A stretch of DNA of 64,000 nucleotides from Dipteris shenzhenensis (lineage: Eukaryota > Polypodiophyta > Polypodiopsida > Gleicheniales), in NCBI GenBank assembly GCA_047967505.1, contig CM106538.1. One strand, 5' to 3'. The stretch's first letter is position 1. The number at the start of each line of letters is the position of its first letter. The notes beneath the pieces are model-generated. The model did not search any database. It was given only the letters and a program-made list of their open reading frames with translations, and had not been told where the DNA came from. The position numbers were made by a program, and so were the translations under genes. This document shows positions 20,228 to 30,724 of this stretch, piece after piece.

Positions 20228-22841
20228 ATTATTTTATCACTATTATTAATGACTACAGCAAAAAAGTTTGCGTGTATTTTATGAAAAAGAAAAGTGAAGT
20301 GTTTGGGCATTTCAAGCTTTTAAAGCTATGGTTGAAAAAGAAATAGGCCTGCAAATAAAATGCCTAAGGTGAGATGGAGGGGGAGAGTATCTCTCAATTG
20401 AGTTTGCAAGTTTCTTGCAGGAGCATGGCGTAAAGCAGCAATATTCATGCAGTCATACCCCATAGCAAAATGGACTTGCAGAAAGGAAAAACAGGCATAT
20501 TGGAGAGGTATCTTGTGCCATGCTGAACGAAAAAGACCTGCCAGATTATTATTGGGTTGTAGTTGCTACAGCAGTCTACATAATGAATAGGACTCCCACA
20601 TGATGCCAGAGGAGAGGTATACTGGTAGGAAACTAGATATTTCTCATTTGAAAGTTTTTGGTTGCATTGCCTATGTTCATGTGCCAGATAATTTGAAAGT
20701 TTTTGGTTGCATCTTTATTGGTTATTCTCTACAGCAGAAAGGGTATAGATGCTATAACCCTTCTACTCGTAAGTTTACAGTGAGCACAGATGTTGCTTTT
20801 GATGAGATGAGCAGTTGGTATAAGCCAGTAAATGTGATTGATGCACAAAATGGTAATGCTGCACAGAATTCACAGCAGCAGTCACAAAATATTACTGGAC
20901 CTGTAGTGTCCTCTAGTAGTGGTTCACATACTTTGCCATGGATAGGCAGATTGAGATCAGGAGGATCTCCTCAAAGCAATGCAGATAGTGGTATGCAAGT
21001 ATCATGAAAAGGAAAAGAGAAAGTAGATCAGCCCATGGTTGATGTGAATGCAGGTCACTCTTATGTGGATGGTGAATCCACATCCAGTGGCTTAGAACAG
21101 AGCCTTGATAATGAGTTCGGTATTCCTTCTGTTGTTACACCTGGAGTAAGGAAGACAAGGGATGTTTTGAGAGCACTTGGTAGTGAGCCTATTTTGTGCA
21201 AGTCTACTAGAGCTAGGTATCCTATGGATAGACTAAAATATGATGGATTTACAGCCATTCACTATGCCTATATGGTCAAAGTGATACATGAACCAGAACC
21301 CACTTCTTTTGAGCAAGCCATGGGAAAAGAAAAATGGGAGAAAGCCATGGATGAAGAAATGGATGCCTTGGAAGTAAATGCTACATGGGAATAGGTGCCT
21401 TTACCTAAAGACAAGAATGCAATTGGCTGCAAGTGGGTTTATAAGGTGAAGCACAATGCAGATGGTTATGTGAACAGATACAAGGCAAGATTTGTTGTCA
21501 AGGGGTATGCACAGACAGATGGCATTGATTATGAAGAAACATTTAGTCCGATTGCAAGGATGGCAACCGTAAGAGCAGTCATTACAATGGCTGCATCAAA
21601 GGTATGGTCTTTACATCAGATGGATGTAAAGAATGCTTTCTTGCATGTTGATTTGCAAGAAGAGGTCTATATGGAGTAGCCACCAGGTTGTGTCGATGCT
21701 GTTCATCCTGAGTTTGTTTGCAGGTTGAAGAAAGCCTTGTATGGCTTGAAGCAAGCACCCAAAGCATGGTCTGACAAGATAGGATAGTATCTTGTCACTA
21801 TTGGCTTTCAGATTTCCAAGGCAGATTTCTCACTTTATGTGAAAAAAACAGAGAAAGGTATTATGTTGCTTGTCATTTATGGTTATGATTTGATCATCAT
21901 AGGTGATAGTGATGAAGATATCCTTCATGTGAAAATGCTATTGAAGCAGAAGTTTGAGATGAAGGATTTGGGAGAGTTGCATTACTTCTTGGGCATTGAG
22001 GTGATTAGATCCACAAGTGGGATATGGCTCCTGCAGAGGCAGTATGGATTGGACATGTTGTCTAAATATGGGATGACAAGCTGTAAGCCTATTTTAGTTC
22101 CTTTGGAGTAGAATGTGAAGCTGAGTGTAGATGCAGGTGAGCTTTCGGAAGACCCTACTATGTACAGACACATAGTAGGAAGGTTGATTTATATGACTAT
22201 TACTAGGCCATATTTGAGCTATGATGTTGGTTTGGTAAGTCAGTTTATGGAGGCTCCAAGGAAACGACATTTGGATGTAGCTAGATGCATACTGAGTTAT
22301 GTGAAGTCCACATTGCAGTATGGACTATTTTATGAGACTGGGGTTCAGATATAGTTGCATGGATACACTGATGCTGATTGGGCTGGTAGTATTTCTGATA
22401 GACGATCTACAAGTGGATATATGTTCTCTTTTGGGAGTGTTGCAATCACTTGGAGCAGCAAGAAACAGCCTATAGTTGCCTTGTTGAGCACAGAGGCTAC
22501 GTACAAGGGTGCAACAATGGCTGCATGTGAGGTAGCTTGGTTGCATAAGCTACTTTATGATATGCATCATTCTACAAATGGGCCAGTTGTCATTTATTGT
22601 GACAACATGAGCAGTATACACTTCGCAAATAACCCAGTCTATCATGCTAGAACAAAGCACATTGAGGTACATTACCACTATGTGTGGGAGAAGGTTCTAC
22701 TAGGTTTTATTGATCTAGTTTATGATAGCACAGAGGATCAGGTAGCTGACATATTCACGAAGGCATTGGGTGCAAGGTAGGTGACATATTCACGAAGGCA
22801 TTCAGAGACCTGCTTGGTGTGCAGCAATTGTCAAGGGGGAG
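20228..22841 (+). pseudogene. Copia A integrase, reverse transcriptase and RNase H (second half of the split pol)
   Basis: Resumes exactly where copia A broke off at 7904. It includes the integrase remainder (VCVYFMKKKSEVFGHF, GCIAYVHVPD) and the linker. The RT follows: [20 protein letters not shown] near 21405 and [19 protein letters not shown] near 21620. Its catalytic box is mutated to IYGYDLIIIGDSD, so the first Asp of YVDD is lost. RNase H follows ([12 protein letters not shown] near 22356, [13 protein letters not shown] near 22597). Stops at about 21006, 21393, 21678, 22111 and 22353, plus a short duplicated segment near 22778, make it inactive. Confidence 0.9.
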
Positions 22842-23050
22842 TGTTGAGATATCGAGCTCCACTCGTGATATGCCAGGGTGACCGTTGTGCATTTATGTCA
22901 CCGACTTGTTAGCTGCAGATGCGGTTGGTACACCGCCCATGAATAATAGCTAGATGACAGCTATCTTCATGTGCTCTAGTTAGTGGCTTAGTTAGTATGC
23001 CACCTTAGTTAGCTGAGTTTGGTTTGAGACCCACATATAGGCTTCACCTA
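22842..23050 (+). repeat. Truncated 3' LTR of copia A
   Basis: Begins TGTTGAGATATCGAGC after a purine-rich AAGGGGGAG. It matches the first 205 bp or so of the 5' LTR, then departs near 23050 into unrelated sequence, so about 145 bp of the LTR are missing. Confidence 0.88.
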
Positions 23051-23059
23051 CTTGTTGGG

Positions 23060-24290
23060 GGTTGTTCCAATGGTATTTCAGTCACTTGGGTACAGTAGTC
23101 ATACTGTTCATCTGGCACTAGCTACGCTTGTGGCTCATGGACTGGCATGGTATCGATGGGTGGTGCTAGTGCCGGTGTAGTCTCAGGCTCTAGTGCAGAT
23201 ATTGACTTAGGCTTTTGCTGCTACTATTGTTGGAGATATATTGGTTGCAATTGTGCACCGAGCTGTAGCATCTCGTGGGGCAATTCCTCAATTCTGACCT
23301 CCAGAATAGACATTTCTTCTCAAGTATCTGCATTTGCCGATGTGATAGTAGGAGAAGTTGGTGATGGCTCCCATACTGGTGAGAAGGAATTTCCAACTCC
23401 TCAATAGGTTTCGGTGACTAGGGCAGAGTCATTTATTGTTCTTGTAGCTCTTTATTGATGATTACAGCCAATAAGTATGGAATTTTACATTTTTGGCCTG
23501 ATGAACCATCTAGTTTTTTTGTGAAGAAGATGATTGAGTGCTGGATCCAATCTTGCTTTAGTTTCCTACTTAGCAAAATAGATGTGTGGAGTGGAAGGGA
23601 TCGATTCTACTGCACTTAACCTCCAGGATTGTAGATAGGAATTATGCTACTTCCTTGAAGCGAGGGTTAATGATGGTGCAAAGTAATATGCCATCCCTAT
23701 GGTACATTGTGCCCTTGGCGAGGAAAGGCTGTACTTCAAGAAATTTAGCATCGGCAAGACTTGTAGGGTATTTGGCACCTTGTGTTGGGAGTGAGAAGGC
23801 CCTTTGAATGAATATACTATCAAGGATAATGTTGAGTGGGATTTGATATACAGTGATGGTGCCGTACTTGCGAACTGTGCATTGTTGGAGTGGTAAGAAT
23901 GGAGAAAGTCATTGATGTATGTGGTCATTGTAGGAATCTCTTCCAAGAATTTTACACTCTCATACAAATTGCCTAGACCCCTTTTCTCTAAGAAAGTTGT
24001 TGCATTGGAAAGAGCATAAGTTGATGTAAGTGGCGACATAAGTTCCAATGACTGGTGGGCTCTGTCAATGGTTGTGTAGGCTGGTGGTGACTAGGGTGGC
24101 ATTTGTTCTTCTTGGGTTTCCATGTCCTGCACAGAATCCTCCTTAGAGCTATCACTCTGAACCACAAAATGCTTGCGGTCACTGTGGTTGAGAGGAGGTA
24201 GATGTCTGGGAACTCTGAAGGGGATCTCGTAGTTGAGGCGGCGGCTCTTTCTATGCATCCTCTTTAGTGGCGGCATTGTTTCTGAACCTG
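23060..24290 (-). pseudogene. Decayed ORF of unknown family
   Basis: Read on the minus strand from about 24283, a frame opens with MPPLKRMHRKSRRLNYE. It passes through HFVVQSDSSKEDSVQDMET and, after a stop, continues as ELMSPLTSTYALSNATTFL down to 23647. The tail to about 23100 is rich in Gln, Pro and Glu. The basic N-terminus, central helical region and Gln/Pro-rich end are compatible with a retroelement structural protein, but I do not recognise the family. Stops occur at several positions. It abuts the truncated LTR of copia A. Confidence 0.4.
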
Positions 24291-24439
24291 CATCCATGTG
24301 CATATGGTGTACCATTGATCATTATATAAGTTGGCATGCAAGTATGACATTTGTGTGTGTTTGTGAGAGATCTTATTTTTACACATGCTTTGAGAGTGTG
24401 GAATGAAAGTGTGTGGCACAATCTAAGTTGCATTAATTC

Positions 24440-24670
24440 GCTCGAATTTTTTTTTCGATTTGAAAAAATGCAAAAATTTGTGATTTTTCTTATTTACAAC
24501 AAATCTAACGATTTTTATTTATTTATTTGTACAAATAGATTATTCGTACGAATAAACCGTTATTCGTATGGATAGATATTGTTATTCATACGAATAAACG
24601 TAGTATAAACTTACAACCATTGCCATTTTTGGTATTCGTACGAATACATCCACTTGTATTCCTTGCCACC
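24440..24670. repeat. AT-rich block with palindromic ATTCGTACGAAT units
   Basis: At least four copies of ATTCGTACGAAT or variants (ATTCATACGAAT, ATTCGTATGGAT) lie within 200 bp. A related block with ATTCATACAAAT and ATTCGTACAAAT occurs at 51610-51700 after the Ty3 pol. Both blocks are followed by tandem-repeat arrays, so they may be the 3' parts of related elements. Confidence 0.65.
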
Positions 24671-24829
24671 TGAGCCACCTACTTCCCTACCTACCACCTC
24701 CTGCTTGCCTACCTGCTACCTCCTACTTACTTCCATACCTACCAGCTCTCGTCATGGGTACCTTACTGCACCCTTACTTGTGTTATAGTCTTTCGTTTAG
24801 TAATTAATGTTTCTTTTGTTTTGTTTTGT

Positions 24830-25445
24830 TTAGGACTGGCACTCATCTCTCTTAGGAGAGTTGTGTGTTGCAGTCTTTTTAAATTGTTTAATATTTATTT
24901 TGTATCATGTTTAAGTGTGTAGACAGTCATCTCTCTTGCGAGAGTTGTGTGTTGTATTCTGTTTTTGTCGTGTGTTTCAATTTTAATTATAATATAAATA
25001 ATTATCTTTTACCTCAGGCTAGCACTCATCTCTCTTAAGAGAGTTGTGTGTTGTAGTCCAAGCTTAGTGATCTTTTACCTCAGACTGGAACTCTTGGGCT
25101 AGCACTCATCTCTCTTAAGAGAGTTGTGTGTTGCAGTCCAAGCTTAGTGATGTTTTCATAGATGCTTATTCAGGCACTCATCTCTCCCTTGAGAGTTGTG
25201 TTACAGTCTAAGTTTAGAGATGTTTTCTTAGACCCTTAGTCTGGCACTCAAATATCCCTTGATAGTTGTGTGTTGTAGTCTAAGTTAGATATCATGCGAC
25301 ATTGCCTTAGACACTTAGTCTAGCACTCAATTGTCCCTGGATAGTTGTGTATTGCAGCCTAAGTTAGATATCATGCGATGTGCTCTTAGACACTAGTCTG
25401 GCACTCAAGTGTCCCTTGATAGTTGTGTGTTTTAGTTGAAGCCTA
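24830..25445. repeat. Tandem array, unit about 70-110 bp, with a CATCTCTC...GAGAG core
   Basis: About seven copies of a unit containing GGCACTCATCTCTCTTA, then GAGAGTTGTGTGTTG, then CAGTCTAAGTTAGAGATG. Each unit has a small inverted repeat (CTCTCTTAAGAGAG). Later units drift to CAAGTGTCCCTTGATAG while keeping the dyad. No gene is visible. Confidence 0.8.
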
Positions 25446-25527
25446 GTGTTAGATGGTCAAGTCCACAATTAGGTTATACCTAGGTCATTTTTTGTGTTTT
25501 GATTTTCTATAGTCTATTACATGATTC

Positions 25528-25560
25528 ATTAGGGGAGAATTGGGGTCTCAAAAGGGCCTC
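25528..25560 (+). repeat. 33-bp motif shared with 59484-59516
   Basis: The segment ATTAGGGGAGAATTGGGG followed by TCTCAAAAGGGCCTC matches 59484-59516 with one mismatch. In both places a pyrimidine-rich leader and then a decayed ORF follow. It may be the terminus of one transposon family; an inverted partner was not found downstream. Confidence 0.65.
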
Positions 25561-25699
25561 ATAAGGAATGGATTAGTCCTAATGAAAGGGCCAAGGTAGG
25601 TCCCAAAAAGTCCTAACCCCCCCTCACCTAGGTGGGTTAAGCCCACAAGTGACCCCACCTCTTACACAACTCTTACTCCTAGGTGGGAACCAAAAAACT

Positions 25700-26215
25700 C
25701 AAAATTCAAAAATTCAAAATTCAAAAATTTGAATTTTGAATTCCCTCCCTCCTCTCTCCTCCCTCCCTCCCTCCCCCTCCCTCACTCCCCCTCTCACTCC
25801 CTCCTCCCCCTCCCTCCTCCTCCCCCTCCCTCCCTCCCTCCTCCCCCTTCCCTCTCCTCCCCTCCCCCTCCTCACTCCCTCCTCCCCCCTCCTCCTCCTC
25901 CCCCCCCCTCCCTCCCTCCTCCATGCCTCCTCCTTTTGCCCTCCCCTCCCTCCATCCTCCATGCCTGCTCCTCTTGCCCTCCCCCTCCCTCCTCCTCCAC
26001 TGCTGCTCCTCCCCCCTTCCTCCTACTCCTCCCTCCTCCCTCCTTCCTCCTCCATGCCTACTCTTCCTCACCCTCCACACCTGCTGGTTTGCCCCCCTTT
26101 CCTCCTCTTCAACTTCTAGTCCTCCCTCCACCATCCCTCCTCCTCCTCGCCCTCCCTCTTCCTACATGTTGCTCCTTCAAGCTTGCATCTCAACACCTTC
26201 TCCTTCTCTACACTC
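25700..26215. repeat. Pyrimidine-rich CTCC low-complexity tract
   Basis: A short AAAATTC repeat is followed by about 450 bp of CCTCC and TCCCTCC units. Overlapping frames on both strands read as poly-Pro/Ser/Leu or poly-Gly/Arg/Glu and are not genes. The tract ends just before the ATG at 26223 and may serve as a 5' leader. Confidence 0.85.
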
Positions 26216-26222
26216 CTTTAGT

Positions 26223-29200
26223 CATGGCACCATTCGAGGATGTCTCCAACAAGTACCAGGTTCACTTAGAGTTGGAGGCTGAATATGCAAGCACACGTAG
26301 TCTAGGATTGAGGGGAGATTCCAAAATCCATAGTGACCTTCATTCGGAAGGAAAGAAGCATCTCGACCTTTGGGTAGAAGAATCCTTGTATCCTTTAGAT
26401 CCTACCAACCAAAAGAGCCCTCCTTTCTATACAATGCATGAGCTAGTTCGGTTTGTTGGAAATGGACATGCGGAATTACTTGGTTATTGCAATCGGTTAA
26501 ACAAGTTTATACCAGCTGCTCATCTCATCAAAAACAACATCTCTTCTCATTGTAAACTTATGAGTAGAAGGGTTATAGCATCTATACCCTTTCTATTGTA
26601 GAGAATAACTAATAAAGATGCACTTCTCATCTTTTGGACCCAACTTGGATCTCCACTCATCTGGCACATGAACATAGGCAATGCAACCAAAAACTTTCAA
26701 ATGAGAAATATCTAGTTTCCTACCAGTATACCTTTCCTCTGGCATCATGCCATGTATTGTTGCAGTGGGAGTCTTGTTCATTATGTAGACTCTTGTATCT
26801 TTATGATAAAGCCAAAGCATTGGACTTGGAGTGAAAATGCATTGGACTTGGAGCGACATACATTAAAAGAGTCACTCTGTAAGCTAGCTGAGTCCAAAAA
26901 AGGCTTGGAAAGATCTATATACAATCAAGTACGATGAGCGGTAGAGAAGGAATGAGAGAAGGTAGAAGAACGAGTGCAAAAGATGAAAGAAACACCTTTG
27001 GGATTGAAGGAGAGGAAAAGAAGGTACTGGCATAACATGGATGCATTGGCACCCACTGGTGGTGCTAGAAAGAGGAGAGTCTGGGCTACAAGGTTGGTTA
27101 TCAAATGTTCCAATGAGATTACACTCTTTTGTGCTACACTATTTGTGACTAAGTTTCTATTGTGTTGTTCTTTAGGAACTTCATGGAAGATGTGATGGGA
27201 AGAACGGACGGGGATGATATTGACTGTTCATATGCTCTAGCTAGTTTATTGAAGTCAAGCGTGGTCATTGGGATACTAAGGGACCCAAGACACAAGCGCC
27301 TACGTGTGCAAGTTGCTAAGGAGGTGATGAAGGACTTCAAGGATATTGTGGATGCAAAGGAGATGCTTGCAGCTTGTGATACTGCCAGTGTAAGTCGTGA
27401 AGCTTACACATTTGTTTTCAAAATTTTCAAGTATGCTATTTTGGGAAAGTATAAGAAGTCTACAGTGCCCCTACCCACACCTTGGTCTGTGAGACATGCA
27501 CGGCGAGAAACAAAACAATGTGCAAGAGAAATGCTTGGAGGGTACCATTGCATAAGGGGCACAATGACTTGGAAGAGTAAAAAGAAATCTGGCTTGCAAA
27601 CCTTTGAGATGAATGTTTTCAACAATGTCTACTTAGATGTTGAGAAACTGCAACAAGCAATGGTCAAATTCTATGGCATGAGAGAAGATGGTAAGAGGAA
27701 ATCCATTATAGCATTGCACTTTACTTAGTTCATTTCCTATATCATGTTTATCCTAACGATTTTTCTCTTTTGTTGTATAGATTGCAATGGAAAGATCATA
27801 TTTGTCATCAAAATGGATGAAGCTCAATTGGTGAAAGAACACAAGTTAGAGAGAGTTAGCATCTGCATTATGAATAAAGCCTTAGCCTTTGTTCAAGGGG
27901 ATGAAGAAGTAGAGCAAGATTTCTCAGTGCAATCAAAAAAAGATATATGGTGGCTTGTAGCATTTGAGACTTCAAAAGAGTGCCATGAGACATTGAAGTG
28001 GGTTCTAGATAGAACAAGAATCCCATCGACCATCCGAAGACAAGAGGAAGGGCAAACACTATCAGTCGATGGCCATGGAACCTTTCAAGTTGAATGGCAT
28101 CTTGCTAGTGATTTGAAAACCCTCAGGTGCTTGCATTGTTGTGATACAGGGGCAAATGCAATGAGCACATGCCTTTATTGCATGTGTTCGCAACGTAAGC
28201 AAAAGGCTGGCTTACAATGGGAGAATGGCATTCTATCTTGTAGCCAAACACAAGCTCCAAATCGCAACAAGAAGGATTCAAAGTGGGATCCCATCTTGCC
28301 CATCCCACTTGAGAGAGTACACATATATACTTTACACGCAGAACTGTGCGTACTTGATAAGTTGTTGTATTTGCATCTTCTTTATACTTGGAATTTAATT
28401 CCGCAAGAAGTATTTGCACGGTGCATTGCAGAAGCTGAGAAGTTGTTGTCAGAGATGGGATTCCATGGAGGACATGTCAAACTTAAGGAGGATAAGAAAA
28501 TGTCTGGGGCAACACAGAATCTTCTTGCAAAAGTGTCCATGGGTGGAGGGCAGGCAAGGAGATTCCTATTGAACCACAATCTCGACAAAGACAAACATAC
28601 ATTGTCTCAAAGTAGTTTGGGTTGGGAATACTAGAAAGCATTGTGTGAATGCATGACCAATAAGGCTTCTCATCCTCAAGTAGCAACTTTGAGAGCTAAA
28701 GTATGGACAAAGGTAGATGCATTGATAAAATTGCTTTGCCAGGTTCAAATCGATGAGATGTATTATGAAAGGTTCAGGATGGCTGTGAAAGAGTTTATGC
28801 AATTAATGGTGAAAGCATGGGGGGAGTCACACATTATGCATTACATGGTAATCTTGGCACCATTGTAACATTTAGCACTTAATTTACAAATAGTTTTGGT
28901 TGCTGATTTGATTCTCAAATTGCAAGCCTAGAGAGGAAATTGAATGCCATTTGAAGAAGAAGTGCACGTATGAAGTCGATGTTCAACAAGTGGAACTTAT
29001 AGATTGTTGTAAGTTGAAGTGTTGCTAGATTGCAGATCCTAATTTGGTTTTGCAAATGAGAGTGGAATTTTGGAGCATGAACTTGGAGAATCGAATGACC
29101 TATATCTTCAATAGCTTCACTAATGCTATATGGATTGATTCAAAAGGTGTTGCGTCACAACTGTTTAGCTTTGATGGGAGGAAAATATGTTGTAGGGCAT

Positions 29201-29301
29201 GGTATGAATTGCATGCAAATTCTAAAACTTCATACTATAGGTACAAGGAACAACATAATGCACAACAAGACAAAGCAACTATAGACATGCCTGATAAATA
29301 G
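26223..29301 (+). pseudogene. Multi-exon gene of unknown family, probably transposon-derived, decayed
   Basis: The start MAPFEDVSNKYQVHLELEAE leads to 26496, where a copia fragment intrudes. The frame resumes at about 26827 with a coiled-coil-like stretch (LERHTLKESLCKLAESKKGL) and reaches KERKRRYWHNMDALAPTGG. Exon borders at 27092/27176, 27690/27781 and 28847/28927 are all GT-AG and keep frame. The exon from 27781 contains GKIIFVIKMDEAQLVKEHKL, VDGHGTFQVEWHLASDLKTL and a C-x2-C...C-x2-C group (CLHC, CLYC), then HIYTLHAELCVLDKLL. Acidic residues near such a cysteine pair resemble RNase-H-fold transposases; this is inference. The last exon has ICCRAWYELH and may start a second gene. Stops near 26935, 26955, 28632 and 29025 mark it as dead. 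Confidence 0.55.
26497..26815 (-). mobile_element. Antisense copia integrase fragment inside the unknown gene
   Basis: On the minus strand this reads IHGMMPEERYTGRKLDISHL, KVFGCIAYVHVPDE and KGYRC-like sequence, matching the integrase C-terminal part of copia A and B. Only about 320 bp are present, with no LTR, primer site or clear target duplication. It splits the upstream exon of the unknown gene at 26496. Confidence 0.85.
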
Positions 29302-29740
29302 CGGGCACATCTATAGGCATAGAAAGAATAGTGAAAATACGAGCGCATTTATTAGCACATCTAATAGCGTGGCTATTAACATGTCTAATAGCGCGTCTAC
29401 ACTATCATTTAGACATGTATTTAGACGCATTTATAAATGCGCAATAGAGAATACAGAGAGTAAAATTTTGATGCATGCTTATAAATGTGCATGAATGCTT
29501 TCCAAATATTGCCCATGATCACCAAAGCACATTATTTTAATTAAAATATCAATGCTTTTTGGAAAACCCACATATACAAAAATTAAGTGAGGTGAGGAGA
29601 ATGAGAAAATATATAAAATAGTTTTGCCAATATCAATGTTGGGCTATGGTTCACAATCTCATCCTCAATGAGATCAACCCTTGCCAAACTATCTACTTCA
29701 AAATCGAAACCAATGTTGAGATCTACAAATACATTCCGCC
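29302..29740. other. AT-rich interval with short AATAGCG / ATTTAGACGC repeats
   Basis: Between about 29290 and 29480 the phrases CTAATAGCG, CATTTAGACATG and ATAAATGCGC recur, partly as inverted pairs. No gene is seen. The interval ends at the broken end of copia C near 29745. Confidence 0.5.
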
Positions 29741-29744
29741 CCTA

Positions 29745-30500
29745 GAGGAGCCTTTGCCCTGCTGGCCTCTTTAGGAAAGGGATGCCGATGCTGCTTGCCC
29801 ATCATGCTAGCTTTACATACATCGGGCAGATCTGAAATTTCTGGTAGGTCTGCAATCATTCCACTTTTATGCATCTCCTTCAAAGAACTAAGGTTTAGAT
29901 GACCAAACCTCTCATGCCACAGCTTAGTGTTCTTCACATCCGCTCGAGCAATAAAAGCTGAGAGTTCATAAATGTTGTTGCACCGTGTACCTTTACCAAC
30001 GACCTTCCCTTGAAGATCCAGAATCTGTGCACCATTCTTATCGAATTGAACTTTGAGGTCCCGATCCATGATCGCAGAAATGGACAACAAGTTCCTCTTG
30101 ATATCTGGCACATAAAGAACATCGGACAACTGTTTTACAACTCCATCTCTGACTTGAGAGCAATCGTACCTTTTCCTTTTGCTGGACATTTTGCATCATT
30201 GCTGACTGCTACCATGATGTCATTCCCTACCGACTGTAGAGAGGTATACCAATCCTTTCAACTGATCATGTGGCGTGATGCACCACTATCAATGATCCAC
30301 AGTTCATCTGCAGGTACATGAACTTCCTCTGTGCAAATCTTCTCAATTGCAATGAACAGCTCTACTGGTACTGCCTGCGTGCTATTGCTGGACTCTTTCT
30401 TCACTCTGTTCTTCTCATCTGCAATCTTCTTGTGGCACTCATTCTGCTTGTGCCCTGCCTTGTTGCAATAGAAGCACTTGATCTTCTTCTTTCTCTTTTT
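29745..30500 (-). pseudogene. Copia C zinc knuckle, protease and pre-integrase remnant
   Basis: Immediately beyond copia D the minus strand reads KIKCFYCNKAGHKQNECHKK, an intact CCHC knuckle at about 30430-30485. The protease signature LWIIDSGASRHM follows near 30265-30300. After a frameshift come VLYVPDIKRNLLSISAI and the pre-integrase LWHERFGHLNLSSLKEM, with only one Cys left of its C-x-x-C pair (DVCKASMMGKQ). Homology is lost near 29745. Confidence 0.85.
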
Positions 30501-30671
30501 TGAGAATGCTCTCAACGGAAGCAAGAACGGAAGAGGGAGAGAGAGAAACAGAGAGCCACACAATTTTTGGTGGGTGCAAAACCACCCTAATCTTCTCTTT
30601 CATTCATTTATATATGTGTTTGAGTATTGTATATAACTGGGGTAAAGGCACAGTGACCTTTAACCCCCACA
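30501..30671 (-). repeat. 3' LTR of copia D
   Basis: 171 bp, the partner of 36052-36222. On the minus strand it is preceded by the purine-rich AAGTGGGAGGT, a plausible polypurine tract. Confidence 0.88.
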
Positions 30672-30724
30672 ACCTCCCACTTAAAGGAAAATGTGCCTTT
30701 AAGGGAGAACGACCAGTGAGCATA

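Larger units (their letters stand above)
5328..23050 (+). mobile_element. Copia-type LTR retrotransposon A (outer host of a nested stack)
   Basis: The element has a 352-bp 5' LTR, primer site, gag, protease and pre-integrase region up to 7904. It resumes at 20228 with integrase, reverse transcriptase and RNase H, and ends in a 3' LTR that starts at 22842. The domain order gag-PR-IN-RT-RH identifies copia. The gap is copia B of the same family, bordered by ATTAT on both sides (7900-7904 and 20228-20232). Element A carries many stops and its 3' LTR is cut off near 23050, so it is dead and its own target duplication cannot be read. Confidence 0.9.

Noticed and set aside
25714-26282. Pro/Ser-rich and Gly/Arg/Glu-rich frames on both strands
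   Set aside because: They arise from CTCC/GGAG low complexity; only the part from 26223 onward has ordinary composition.
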